Shown here piece after piece: positions 1 to 29,600 of a stretch of DNA of 64,000 bases; positions within the stretch are counted from its first letter, which is position 1, and the number at the start of each line of letters is the position of its first letter. Below the pieces are notes generated by a model. That model saw only the letters and a list, made by a program, of their open reading frames with translations, had not been told where the DNA came from and made no database searches. The translations under genes were made by a program, and so were the position numbers. Location: contig CM076956.1 in assembly GCA_039566865.1 (NCBI GenBank), positions 8,691,511 through 8,755,510 on the forward strand, written 5' to 3'. Origin of the DNA: Aurelia coerulea (lineage: Eukaryota; Cnidaria; Scyphozoa; Semaeostomeae; Ulmaridae).

Positions 1-15883
<15,883 letters not shown>

Positions 15884-16441
15884 AGAGAGAAGTTTAAAGA
15901 TGGACGATAATTGATGCAGGAAAGTAGAAATATTTTTAAGCTCTTCATGTTATGCTTCTCCTTGTCAATCATCGGTAGTAAAACCCAGATATACGTCCAT
16001 AAAGAGCTGAAGAGTTGTTTTTCATGCGGATTTTGCAATTTTGCAAATTGATAACGAGAAAAACTCTCAGAAACAGCGTTCTTTCATGATTGGAGTCTAT
16101 AAGTGGCGTCTTTCCTCCTTGGTAAAATTAAGCACTTTATAATTAGACCGAGCGAATATTTATGTCTCTTAACGTAAAGTTAACCTTGGATATGGTAAAA
16201 TGCTATAGACCGTGACAGAAGTTTTTAAATAGGATGTACCTCGTTGTATAATAGCAAAAGTTAAATTGAAACTTTTACCACGAAATAACTAATTTCTTCG
16301 TAAAGTTGATCATTATACTCGTAACACTCAACTTATTTCAATTTAGAAAGATATGTAAAGGCTCGCTATGCTATGGAGATTTTAACCCCTGGAAATAATG
16401 TCTCCTTTAGCGAAGAGAAAATGAACTTTATTTTCCCTAAC

Positions 16442-16573
16442 CATGGGCAGTTTGGACGCTGTTGTTGTGATGCTAGTATGAAATGACTATAAAATATATG
16501 ATTTTATTCACCCAAATATTGTATTTCATAGGTATGATTTTTCATCACAACAATATTGTCCGAACGGCCCATG
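16442..16573. mobile_element. Small TIR element, CATGGGC ends, 7-bp target duplication
   Basis: Starts CATGGGCAGTTTGGACG and ends CGAACGGCCCATG; CATCACAACA and its complement continue the arms. CCCTAAC flanks it at 16435-16441 and 16574-16580. It lies about 0.56 kb past the zinc-transporter stop codon, so may be in the 3' UTR. Confidence 0.65.
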
Positions 16574-16776
16574 CCCTAACATAAAAGTCGAGAGGGTATT
16601 GTGAAGGAGAATTTCTAGATAGGAAAATAATGACAAATTAATCATAATATTTGATAAATGTTTACGAGAAGAAGGATCAGCGTTGTAGTATTTATTAGGA
16701 GATAAATATGTTTATTATAAATGGCTTTTACTTAACAATCTTGAGTCTTTATTTCGAATGCTCCGTGATTCTGCTT

Positions 16777-16797
16777 AATAAATGAAGCCCTAATAAA
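16777..16797 (+). terminator. Candidate poly(A) signals of the zinc transporter
   Basis: Two AATAAA hexamers (16777-16782 and 16792-16797) lie about 0.9 kb after the stop codon. In AT-rich DNA such hexamers are frequent, so this is a weak assignment. Confidence 0.3.
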
Positions 16798-19321
16798 CCA
16801 AACAAGTAGCTTTTATTATATGTTATGTATTTTGGGAGAAAGGACAAACTTTCAAAGGAAATAACACTGTGTCTTTGACGAACTATAACAAGTTTTTCTG
16901 TATGGCAAGTGTATGATCAGATCTAATCATATGTGTCCAAGATTCCAGGACTTCTTATCTAGCCAAAAGATCTATTTCTTTCAAGAGCAAATAGCAATGA
17001 CTTTGGTCTCAAATTCAAGAGGGTACAAGATTTTTTCTCATGGGTATAATATAATATGATACTCATACATATTTCATAGGGTCTGAAATGGTAAATGGAT
17101 AGGCTGGGGGCAAAATGTGTGATTTTGATTGCCGACAAATGGTAGATCATGGACTGTTAGATCAACCTTTAATGCCGGCAGTTCTAACAGATGTAGCTAG
17201 AGAAAATGTGTCTCTGAAGAATATTATAAAATTTGTTTAAATTTCTTGTCCTACCCATTTACCCGAAACTTACCCGTTTTACCTCAGTAGACCCTATTTC
17301 ACATTTCTATGGAGAGTCGAATGGCTGATTTACAAGATGAATGGCTGATTTACAAATAGTCCTACAGCTAATTTTACTGTATTAGGAATGTTTTAAAAGT
17401 TTTGAGAAGCAGTAACACTTTTTAAAATGAACGGTTTAAAATCAAACGAATTATAGATTGTCGAAGTTTTGCTCTTCGAAATAATTTGAAGGATAATCAA
17501 GGAGACCTTCTTTATGCAGAAAGATTCAATATGTTTTTTTCTCTCTTCACGTTAAGTTAGAGCGTGCCAGTCATCAGTCTTTCTCGCGGTAGTCATGACG
17601 ATAACCTGTCCTCGCAACGCAAAGGTCTTGGCAGCCTTGTTCTATACCTTCATCACTTTTTAGTAAATATTTCTCGCTGTGTTTTTGTTTACTACAATCA
17701 CGATACAATCAACAAATAGGCCTACTGGTATCTCGTTAGGAATTGTTTTCAAAATGTCTATTCGCAACACCTTAATTTCATGCTTGGCTTGACGAGCACA
17801 GTGTCCCAACATATGAAGTATAAACCAGCTTACGTCCTGCGGTTTTATCAATGGAACTTGATACGACAGGAATCCAATTCAGCTACCCAATACATTATCT
17901 TTATGAATAAGGGTTAAAGAAAGCGGCTCAGGACCTCTGTGGGCGGGTTTCCATTCGTATTTTTGCCCTTGCCTGTCGTGAAATTGATTTCCTCAGCGTG
18001 TGGCGTGCGATGCTGAAATTGTCGGCCTCTAACCCTGATGGATTTGATAGTCAAATATTTGGCTTCTGCCCGAACAAGAATATTATTTCATTGCTTTGTC
18101 AATAATTGCTGATCTAAATTTACTTGCTGTGTGCTGTGTGCTTCGTTTCTGTTTAACTCCGACAGTATTAAAATGAATGACCTTTACTGAATTGGGTGGT
18201 CTATAAATCCACAAGCGTAAGGGAAAATAAAATCTGGGGGGCTGCTCGATAAAAATGCCATTGTTTACAAAAACTATACCCAACATAAAGTTAATGTATT
18301 TTATCATATTTCGTGACTTGATAACGAGTATATGCTCGAAACGTCGTGTTTTCAACATCGGAGCTATTTTTGGTACTAAAATCATTTATTTATTATATTA
18401 TTGTAAAGTTAATGTGTTGGCCAAATATGAACTATTTTTGTAAATTTGTCCAACGTTGAGGGCGCTGTAGCCCCCGCAGCCCCCTCCGCCTATGAATAGG
18501 AAAAAGAAGAAGTATGCACACGCCATTGTTTCTATTTCTTTGCTTCGTTGGTGTACGTGCCAAGATCATCAAATAGGTACCTAATACAGTAGGCTATTTA
18601 TAGTTCTATGAGATCTCATCTTTTATGTCATTCAACGGTGCTAGGTGGAGGTAATCTTTAAATAGGCCAAATAAAACGTCCACATACGCAATTGTTCCTG
18701 AAGCTAAACGATAACCACACATGTGGCGAGATCATCTAATACAACAGGCTAATTTGAGACTTGCATATGCAGCTCTTGAGCTGGCTATTTATCTCTGTGA
18801 ACTAATTTTAAAGCCGCCAAATTCAAGAGCTTACACACACAAATGGCGTACCGAATGGCTCCTTGTAGCGTAGCCGCTAGTGATCGTTTAAATTTACAAT
18901 GATTATTTTGGAAACAGTATTAGGCCCACTTTGTCGGCCCTTATCTTAGGATTTATTTTATCAACTTTTTTTACGTAACATTGCAACTTTTGATAAACAC
19001 ATTTTCAAAAAGGAAATCACATGAGTTGCATCTTTCTGAAACCATTTGAAAGAGTCCTTTCGGTCTTTTACACAAACAATAGAGTATAAAGTTCTATCAG
19101 ATACCGACTGCAATAGAAACTAGGAACATTGTTACTTTTGCAATGTATCGATCTTCTTACAATTCTTGTTACATTTTGGACAACAATATCGATTGCTTTT
19201 CAATTGTTGCAGCACCGGCAGCCTACTATTTCCATTGACGCCTTTTACTCTATTTGTGCCTTTTCGCGCTGGTAAATCATTTGAAGAATTTATTAAATCA
19301 TTCTCTTTATATATGCGTTAG
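16798..19321. other. Intergenic region
   Basis: AT-rich sequence without a supported gene. A second Penelope-like motif is at 18315-18376. Short open frames at 17660-17851 and 18083-18443 show no recognisable domain. Confidence 0.5.
18315..18376 (+). repeat. Second copy of the Penelope-like hammerhead-type motif
   Basis: Same order as at 7403-7465: CTTGATAACGAG, a loop, CTCGAAACGTCGTG, then GCTATTTTTGGTACT. The shared length of about 60 bp at two sites shows it is a dispersed repeat; flanks differ. Confidence 0.45.
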
Positions 19322-19506
19322 GACCATATGCCACAAGACGATTTTTGAAGGAGACAAATGCATTGAATTTTCATTATAAAGGTACTAGCAAGTTTGACAA
19401 CGAAATTGAGAAAAAGAATTGGATTAGAAATGTTGTTGATATTTTTGCTCCAGAAGAAATAAAACATGGCAGACAAAAAGTCTCAGATGTGAGAAAATAT
19501 CTCACA
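19322..19506 (+). other. Unassigned exon-like open segment
   Basis: A frame open from 19297 reads GPYATRRFLKETNALNFHYK and continues with a mixed-charge composition to RKYLT. It has a possible acceptor (TTAG at 19318-19321) and a GTATGT donor-like site at its end (19507). The composition looks more like real protein than its AT-rich surroundings, but no family was recognised and no partner exon was found. It may be a 5' exon of the following gene or a decayed transposon. Confidence 0.25.
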
Positions 19507-19740
19507 GTATGTAAGAACTTATCTATAAATCTATCTATCTTATCTATAATTTGATAAATTCTCGAACTGTTTCACCTGACATCTATTTTGAGACTGACTT
19601 CAAGTTAATTGTTGAATGCCACAGGGTTGTTATGTAATTCCATGCTCCCTATGGTATCTTTGTATTGTATTTTTGTATTTGTAATTATCTAATGAGCATA
19701 TAAAAAACTTATCTATACAAATACAAATCACTATTTCGAA

Positions 19741-19898
19741 TACCCTGGGGACCAGAGCCAACAGAAATAGAAAATTATAAAAAGAAGAAAATAAAGAAGG
19801 AAAGAAAGAAAGAAACGTCCTTTCTTCTGTCTCTCTTTTCCTTTTCCCAACTTCCTTGCTTCCTTTCCTTGATCTTTGAGGCTGTGGTACCCTGGGTA
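19741..19898. mobile_element. Small TIR element, TACCCTGGG ends
   Basis: Starts TACCCTGGGGACCAGAGCC and ends GGCTGTGGTACCCTGGGTA, which are inverted copies. The interior is purine/pyrimidine-biased low complexity. A lone end of the same kind (GGCTCTGGTACCCAGGGTA) is at 25722-25740. Confidence 0.55.
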
Positions 19899-20185
19899 AA
19901 TCTCGATATCTCGCTTTTTTGCGGTTCCAGTGGCCAAAGGCTACGGCTAAGCGTTCCGTCCTGCTGCCTCCATTCGTGAACGAAAATGTTCCTTTTGGTT
20001 TTAGTCTATTTACATGCATCTTGATACCTTGACCTTGATAAAGCTCATTTTATTAATAATTACATCGACTTGGATCCGAATAGCATCCCAACAAACAATA
20101 TAAATGCATGGTGACAATCTCCTTTGCTTTATTTGCCAGCTACAGGCGCCTGTATTCGTATGTTCACAGCCTTAGGGATCTCAAT

Positions 20186-23100
20186 ATGGATAAGCCATCA
20201 GCTTCTGGCACGAAGAAAAGGGGACACAAACTAATGGGCAAACTATTTCGAAGGATATCTAAGAAGAGTGAAGGAGCTGAGGAGGGCGAAGATGGCAAGG
20301 TTTGTGAATTTTCGTGTCGTTATTGCCTCGTTCCTCTTATGTTGTTGTTTTTTCTTCTGCCTTGTTCATTGTGGTGAGTATTCTGGTATGGGGCTTATTC
20401 AGCAATCAGCACGGGGAAACATTGAGTAAACAACCTGCAATAAGCGATTGCTTTAACTTGAAGAGGAAACCTTCTTTCAGGATGCTCACGATGGAAACTT
20501 GTTTTATACAGGTAAAATTGTTCAGCAAAATGAATTTGCTGCTATCAACCAAGGACCTGTCAACCTAGATGTACCTAAAATACACGTATTTTTTTATAAG
20601 AAACTGCCTATAAGAACCTCAACTCTCAGATTGCCAAAAAATTAAGAAACTCCAGTACTGGGAAAATATAACTTAAGAAACTATTTATTTTGATTAAGGA
20701 AATCCTTGACATATTTCTACTTTACTTTGACTAGTTTCCTGTATCATATTAGTCGTAGGGCACTTGAGTAATGTCTAAACATTGAAAAAGTTCAAAAAAC
20801 CTTGTTTTGAAATGTTCACGAGGGCACATGTTGTAAACATGAAGATTGTTATGGAGCCTCTTAGAAACTCGTAAGAAACTCTGCGTACTGAAAACCTGAT
20901 AATTTTAAGAAACTTTCAGTACTGGCCAAAATTCTTAGTTTCTTATAAAAAAATACGTGTATACCTATAGTTGTTAATTTTAGGGTTTGATCTTATTGAA
21001 GTTTAAGTCAATTTTATGTTAACTTGGTCTCTTGTATGTCCTTGTTGAAAAGGAAAAAATTATGCAGTTATCATCAGGTCATGTCAGTTCATTTCATTTT
21101 GAAATTCCACTACATACAAATCCCATTAAAATACATACAACACGTATATACTACATCAAAACAAAATTACAATAAGAAAACACAAACTAACAGATTAATT
21201 AGAGAATTTGTATGCAGGGAATTTCTTAAAGGAGAAGCTCTCTCAATAGGTAAACTAATCACAGGTGAATGAATGAAGTGAGCTAGCAAAAGCTTTCTGT
21301 TGTATTTACTTGGGGGCGACGTATTGTTAAGGGTGGACATTGATACTTTCATAGTCATTGTCACTCATGAATTTTCTTCATGTCAAAATGTCAGAGACGT
21401 AGGAACCGGGGGGGCACTGGGGGCACGTGCCCCCCCAGGATTTTGAAATAAACAAAGAAGTGCCCTTTTTATTTTCAGGAAATGCCCCTTTAGCTTAATG
21501 TAAAAAGTGCCCTTGAAGTGTCGTGCCCCTCCAAGTTTGAGATGCTTCCTACGTCCCTGCAAAATGTCGCGATTTGACTTTTTGATGGCAAGGAAGTTTT
21601 ACAGAAAATACAGCTCTGTCAGAGTCAACATTTGCTTGGATTGTATCGTACAATAGATTTAGCAAAACTTGACACATAACTTTTGAAAAATGGTGTCACG
21701 TCATGAGCATAAATCAAGCCTGTCACAGCGGGGCTCTTTTTTCACAAAACACGAAACATTCACCACCGATCCTAACTGTTCGGCGTCAAAGAAAAGCACT
21801 TCAGATGTGAAATCTGCCTTAGGTTTGACATCAGATGATCAGAATCCAACATACGCTGTCTGTGCGCTGTCTCCCCATTTTGTAAGGGATAGGATTCTTT
21901 GCTTGATTATTTTGATTTGTATGATTTTCTCCTAGTGTCAGTCAAAGCCCTCTGCTTCTGAACATATTGAATATTGAAGAAATAGTCCCACGGTAGAGTA
22001 ATAGCAGAGTAGCTCAAATTTCTTTCCAGGCCGTTAAATCCTGAAAAATCGCAAGCAATGTTCACTCCAACCAAATTTTGGCAAATTTATCTAAACCCCT
22101 GACATAGTGGCTTTTTTGTGCAATTTTAGACCTTACTCCTTGTTTATCGCAGACAGTTTATCAGCCACAGTCAACTTTCTTTGAGATTTTGTGGTAAAAA
22201 ATGTATTGTGAAGCGATTGTGACAACCTGATGTTATTGTGGCAACTCCTAGCCGCGCTAATCAACGATTTTGACCACCATCCACAAATCCTACATCCCGT
22301 AGCTATTGTCTGCATAGAATCCAAGGCAAATCTATCACTCATTCATGATAAAGATAAACCATGTTCAGTTTTGCAAAAGTAAAGGATTTTGCGGATTTTA
22401 ATTTTCTTGGCTGCAACACTGCACCAATCACCATGAACATAGTCGAGAACATAGTTGCAGTACTACATTCTTGCGAGTCAGTCACACCAGCTAACAAAGC
22501 GATGATATAAGACAACTTCAAGGACAGAGAGCCTGCTGCATTGAAATTTGAAGTTCGTTTTTTTTATGGATAAGGTTTGTCGTGTTTGTTATGTAGCTGA
22601 TGTTTTTGTCTGATACATGATTGAAGTTGTGAGGATTCCTTGCTCCTTATTAGCAGTTTTGAGGAATATTTTATGATTGCAATAGGACAAGGTTTTTGCT
22701 GCAGACCGTTCATGGTTGGTAGATTTCAAAAGACTTATGAATCAAGGACTGTTCAACATCATCGTATCGTCAGTGCTGGGCTTGCAATGCTATACTTTTC
22801 AAGAGACTTTGTGCCCTTTCAGCTACTGTTACCCTAACCTGTCTATGGTCAACACCGTTTATCATTTCATATTTCTTATTTTGCTGTTGTTTAATTGGCA
22901 AATGTCCTAGTTCTCGATGTCCATGGGCAGAGTTCGAACTGTGAAGAAATTTTCCCTGAAAAATTGTGTGAATTCAGCATTTCTATGTTCTCAGTTTTTT
23001 AATTGATCGGTCATTCTCCTAAGCAGATTCCTCTATTCCAGCATTTCCTCGATGCATCTTTCATCAATGATTTGGTGATACAAGCAGTTTTGCTTTTAGA

Positions 23101-23607
23101 TATATGATTGCGTGAAGAACAACATAATTCAGAAATTAAACGACGTCAGACTAATTTCACTTAATTCAATTTGTTTGCGTACTAAAACGTGTTTTGAAAA
23201 GATTTCGCACAAGTTGACATTAACATCTGTATAAGGGAACCTGCAATTGTAATTAGTCTGTTTAGTGTTGTTGTATGCAACTGTGTTGTGGTGTGTTTAT
23301 GAATTCAAGTAAGCGACAAACCCGGGACAATACCACAAGAAGAAGTGTCACTGTAAGTTGTTAAAATGTTTGAGTTCTCTAAGTTTTGCTGCAGTCACTG
23401 TTGTATTTCAACAGCCTTTGCTTACTTCAATTTGATAATCCATCTTTCAACAATTATAATCGGAAAATAGTGTTCTCTTAGCTCAGGCATTGCTCTCTTA
23501 TGATACAGAAACTTTCGATATGTTATAGTCATGAGGAGGGTCGCAAACTTGTAAGCCCAGTAAGTGCACCTTTTAAATTCGATATCCTGACTATGATATA
23601 TGGATGG

Positions 23608-23648
<41 letters not shown>

Positions 23649-26600
23649 TCATTTATTTACAGTTGGTGAAATGTCTATACTAGTTAATACAAACTAATAA
23701 AAACCAACTATCTAATTACAAACCCTATTTACAAATGTTGCATCGGCATTGTTCTCCCTTCAAATTTTTGATCATTGTTTTAAACTGTTTTGTATTTTGT
23801 GCGGATTTTATGTTGTCTGACAAAGTGTTCCAAAGTATACTACCTCTGAACGATAGGGAACTTTGTCCATATGACGATGTCTTAACTTTTGGCACCTGGA
23901 GTAGATTCTTTTTTCTTAGGTCATATGTGATTTCTTTCGTTGCGAAAAACTCTGACAAAATAGAAGGACTAATGAAATTGGTGCATTCGTATATTTCGAC
24001 CATTAGCTTTTGCAGATTGCTACAATGGATCGTTATCTCTTCCGACCTTGCCAGTAGTTCTTCAAAGGTAGATGTATAATCGTCATGGAGAACTCTCAAG
24101 GCACGCTTATGTAGCCGGTTTATTCTGTTGTTAGTTGTTTTACCACAAAACATCCATATCAGTGGACAATAGTTAAAGGCTGACTTTATGAAAGTTTTGT
24201 ATAGTATGTTTGCTTTATCCTTTTGTAGAAACCCAGCAATACGAGAGAACGCCTTTACTTTTTGACTTGCCTTTTTGCAAATACCTTCAACATGATTATG
24301 AAACTGTAGCTTTGAGTCAATCGTTATTCCAAGGAGTTTAACCTCATCGGTTGTCTTGATAGGTTGACCATTTATTTCAAGGCTCACTTTTTGACCCTTT
24401 TCAAGACCCATGAAAATAACCTGAAACTTGTCTGGGTTAGCTACCATTCGGTTGTCCTTGAACCATTTTAAGGCATTATTTATGTCTCCTTTGAGGGATC
24501 TCAAAATGTTATCTATGCTATCTTCACATGAGTAGATAGTGTTGTCATCGGCAAAGTTGCAAACTTGTGAGTTCTCGATCGCGTATATGAAATCATTAAT
24601 AAATAGATTGAACAGTAAAGGTCCAAGAACTGAACCCTGTGGAACACCAGATTTTACTTGTTGCCAGTTACTGTAGGTACCATTTATCTTCACTCTTTGT
24701 AGCCTGTTTGTGAGGTAACTATGCAGTAAATTCAAACTATCTAAACTGAAGCCATATGCCTCAAGTTTCGCTAACAGCAGGTCATGAGGGATGCAGTCAT
24801 AAGCTTTAGAAAGGTCCATTAGAACCATCCCAACCTTGCCTGACGCCCGTAAGAGGAAAATTGGGCCCGTAAGAGGAAAATTGATATATTGCTTGCTCGA
24901 AACCATTCAAACATTAGAAGCATACGTGGTGCTGCAAACCGTGCAGTAAAGTTATTACCATTATCCAGTCTACTACGTAACTCAGGCCTATAAGGGAGGA
25001 GGTAGTTACATTATTGTCAGTATTATTTTTATTGTTGTTATGCTTTCCCATCAGTTATCAATGCTGTGCATCAAAAAGTCAAAACCTAGATGATATGGAA
25101 CAGACAATTTTTTGCAATTTTGGGCATATCAAGGAATAGAGCTTTTTACTAATTCTTGATTTTAGAAGGTGAAGGTGAAGGTGAAGGTGAAGTTGCGGTT
25201 TTTAGCGCCAAGCGCTGGGATCGCAGAAGTAGAATAGGCGTAATCGAGTCCGCGACCCCTTGTCATGAGGCTCAAGTGGTGGGGGCTCTACCGAGTATCG
25301 AACCCTGCCCGCCTGACTGTTCTGGCTACACCACTGCGCCACAAAACCTTCAACAACATAAGGAAATAATGCAACTAAAATTATGAGGGAAATCTTGAAC
25401 AGTTAAGTCGAAGCCACAATAAGATGACGATGAGGTGAGTGGCGAAGCTCCTTATACAGTTTTGTTAGGGAACTGAATAAGTTAAGCTCGGTTTCATGAG
25501 GTCAAAATCTGGATGGGTGACCTTTCGGATGCCTGAAAAGCAAGTCACTTTGCCGTCATTCGTGATCTAAAGGGACGTAAATTAGGGGACCGATGCCTGA
25601 ATGCGGCATGCATGGTAGGCCTAAATTAGCTAGAAATATCTAGAAATGCTTCCAGCCCACTTAGAATAAAGTACTGAACAGTTTTTTAAAGATTTTCCTT
25701 TCAATTTCCTTATAATTCTGAGGCTCTGGTACCCAGGGTAAGATTTTCCAAAATTGGTTAAATTTCTTTTGCTGAACGATTTCCCAAACAGCGTTTACAT
25801 TTTTGTTACTCAGGCTGTCGTTGTTGCGATGGGTATAAAATGGAAATATTTCGTAAATGATTTATCGTTCAACACGACTTTTATCTGGATTTGCTTAATT
25901 TAGTGCCAGCATTGCTTAAATTTTCACAGTATCAAATTATCGAACACATATGTTTGACATTAAACTTTGACTGATGTTCTGAGAAATGTAGTAATTGACA
26001 CTCGAACCTAGACCCCTTCGTATGCTGACGTGTTATGTTATGTTCATGTTTGATATAGAAAAGATGGCCTGTTCTATGTTAAGAACCTTCGGGCTTACCA
26101 AGGTATAAGATAAGAATACAACAACTGGCGACGAGTATGGCTACATTAACGCTTCAGATGCCGCCATTTGATCCAGATTCGGATATTGGGGCAAGCGTAG
26201 CACCAAGATGGAAAACTTGGGTTGCAGATTTCCAAACATACCTGATCGCGAACGCCATCACAGACAACAAACGCAAGAAGGCTTTGCTGCTTTATTTAGC
26301 AGGGCCACGAGTTCGTGAAATTTTTCGACAGATTCCGAACACAGGTGAAGATGATGCCTTTGACACTGCTTTGACAAAGTTAAACGAATATTTCGAGCCA
26401 CAGAAAAATACTCTTTACGAGGTTTACAAGTTCAGGCAGGCTGTTCAAGGCACACAAGAAACCATTGACCAATATCACACGAGACTTCGCACGCTTGGTG
26501 AGACATGCGATTTCCATGACATAGACTTCGAGATTTTGGTACAAATCGTTTCTCATGGAACCTCTACACACCTGCGAAAATTTGCATTAAAATACCCCAA

Positions 26601-29600
26601 AATTAAATTGAAAGATGTGTTATTGGCAGGGCGTCAAGAAGAGTTGAGCAAATTTCAAGCTGCAACAATCGAAGGTAAAGATACTCTAACCCCGAGAGAA
26701 GCTGAAGTTAGCTATGTCAAAAACACAAGACATCCGCGATTCAAACCACGCAACCAAAATGGCAAGTCGTGCAAGAAATGCGGAAGAGAATGGCCTCATA
26801 AAAATGGTGAGTGCCCAGCCCAAGGTAAAACTTGCAGGAAATGCAATAAACAAAACCACTTTGCAAACCAATGTCGTTCCAAGTCAACGATCACTCGTAA
26901 AAGTACACAAGTCCGCCCACTTGATGCAGACAATAGCAGCGATTCAGAGGATAGCAACTATTGTTATGCCGTAGAAACAAAGCGCACAAAGCAGCCCACT
27001 GCGAATGTCACAATAAATGGACAAAAGGTCAAATTCACGGTTGATACAGGCTCGTCCATCAATGTTATCAGCTCATCAGCATTCCAATTGTTGAAAGATG
27101 TGCAGTTGAAAAGAACCAACATAAAGGCATTTCCGTTTCACTCAACAACACCCGTCAAAATGAAAGGCAAATTCCAGACAACAATAGAGTCGCGAAAGAA
27201 AATGACTGTTGCTACGATTTATGTCACTGCTGATGATGGGGGGTGCCTTCTCAGCTCAAATACCGCACAAGAGTTGGGATTTATAAGTCTACACTTGCAG
27301 ACCTTGCATACGTCTAAAACCCGGACCAGCGACCACATGGAGCAAGTGAAAGTCAAGGACCCTAAAGTCAACGAAATTTTGCACCAATTTTCAGAAAGAT
27401 TTACTGGCCTTGGCAAATTAAAAGGCAAGCAAATAAATCTTAGTATTGACCAAACTGTGAAGCCAGTGGCACAACAACAACGCAGAGTTCCTTTTCATTT
27501 GAGAGAAAAAGTAGAAGTGGAGCTCAGGAACCTGGAATCACAGGACATAATAGAAAGAGTTCCAGAAAGTGAGCATACAGATTGGGTGTCACCGATAGTT
27601 GTTGTGCCAAAGAAAGAAGGAAAGATTCGCATTTGTGTTGATATGAGAGCTGCAAATACAGCCGTCAAGCGAATAAGACATCCTATTCCAACAGTGAAGG
27701 ACATATCATTGGAGTTAAATGGAGCGAAATATTTCTCTAAGTTAGACCTGGCTCAAGCGTATCACCAACTAGAACTTGCACCAGGAAGTCGCCCAATTAC
27801 TACCTTCACAACACCTTTTGGTTTGTATCGATATAAGCGTCTCAATTATGGGACAAATTCAAGTGCTGAAATCTTTCAACATGCGCTACAGCAATCGTTG
27901 CAAGGAATAGAGGGAGTTCGAAATTTGGCTGATGATATTCTAGTATTTGGAAAAACGTACGAAGCACATAACAAGAGTCTAAAAGCTTGTTTGCAGAGAC
28001 TCCAGGAACACAACCTCACGCTGAATATCAACAAATGCAAGTTTTTGAAACAAACTTTGGAGTTCTTTGGATTTCTATTCACGGCAGAAGGGACACAACC
28101 AGACCCAAAGAAAGTATCTGCGTTCGTAGAAAGCAAGCCACCGAAAACAGTGAGTGAAGTAAGAAGTTACCTCGGAATGGCAAATTACAGTGCACAATTC
28201 ATCAAGGACTTTGCCACTATTGCAGAGCCACTCAGGAAACTGACATGCAAAGATGCCAAGTTTGTATGGGGAACTGCACAACAGGAGGCATATGAAACTC
28301 TCAAAACAGCCCTTCTAAAGAGCCCCGTCATGAGTTACTTCGACATAAATAAAGAAACTATGATTCATGTAGATGCTAGTCCAGTAGGACTATCGGCGAT
28401 TCTTTCTCAACGTAATAAAGGATCAACAGAGTCGCAGATCATAGCATACGCTAGCAAAAGTTTGACAGCTACCGAAAAGAGGTACTCTCAGACAGAAAAG
28501 GAGGCCTTAGCGATTGTGTGGGGTATAGAGCACTTTCATCTTTATGTCTATGGTGCGCCATTTATCCTTTACACTGATCATAAGCCTCTTGAGCTCATCT
28601 ACGCCAACCCAATGTCAAAGCCACCAGCAAGACTAGAAAGATGGATGTTACGCCTGCAGCAGTACGATTTCAAAGTGATATACAAGGAAGGACCGGAGAA
28701 CCCTGCAGATTATTTGTCTCGACATCCAATAGAAACAGAGCGTCAACCAAAGAGCATTGCTGAAGAATATATCAACTTCGTAGCACATGCTGCTGTTCCG
28801 CAAGCGATGACCCTAGCAGAAATTCAAGAAGCAACGCAGCAAGATGATACACTCCGAGTATTGCGAGCAGCTATCAAAACAGGTATCTGGACATCAGATC
28901 GCTTGACACCGTACAAGCAAATAAAGAATGAGATTACGGTGGACTACACAAACAAAATATTACTACGCGGTACGCGAATTATATTGCCAGATTCGCTGAA
29001 AGAACATGCAATAAAAATTGCCCATGTAGGACATCAAGGACAGTCGAAAACAACAGCTTTGTTGCGAGAGTATGTATGGTTTCCAAATATGGGAAAATCT
29101 GTAAAGAATTGTATTGATCGATGTATTGTTTGTCAGGCTTCAGCAAAACCAAATGCACCTGAGCCATTACAGTCAACTGCCATGCCTAATCGTCCATGGG
29201 AAGAAGTAAAAGTTGATTTTTGCGGTCCATTTCCTTCAGGACATTACGTATTAGTAGTCATTGACTGTTATTCGCGTTTTCCTGAGGTTGAAATCTTAAA
29301 ATCTACTGCCGCTCCCAAAGTTATTCCAAAGCTTGATACGATCTTCGCTCGACATGGAATACCTGCAAAAGTTACTTCAGATAATGGCCCACCTTTCCAA
29401 AGTGATGAGTTCAGTAGATATATGCGAGAGCTTGGAATCAAACACGATCCAGCAACGCCCCTCTGGCCACAAGGAAATTCAGAGGTAGAAGCTTTCAATA
29501 AGCCATTAGAGAAAGCTATTCGTGCAGCATGGATTGAAAAACGACCATGGCAACAAGAACTTTCAAAATTTCTTTTGAATTATCGTGCCACTCCTCACTC

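Noticed and set aside
20481..20511. 31-nt possible microexon (TTCTTTCAG acceptor, GTAAAA donor) of the coiled-coil gene
   Set aside because: Its length breaks the phase-0 joint between 20299 and 31059 and no compensating exon was found.
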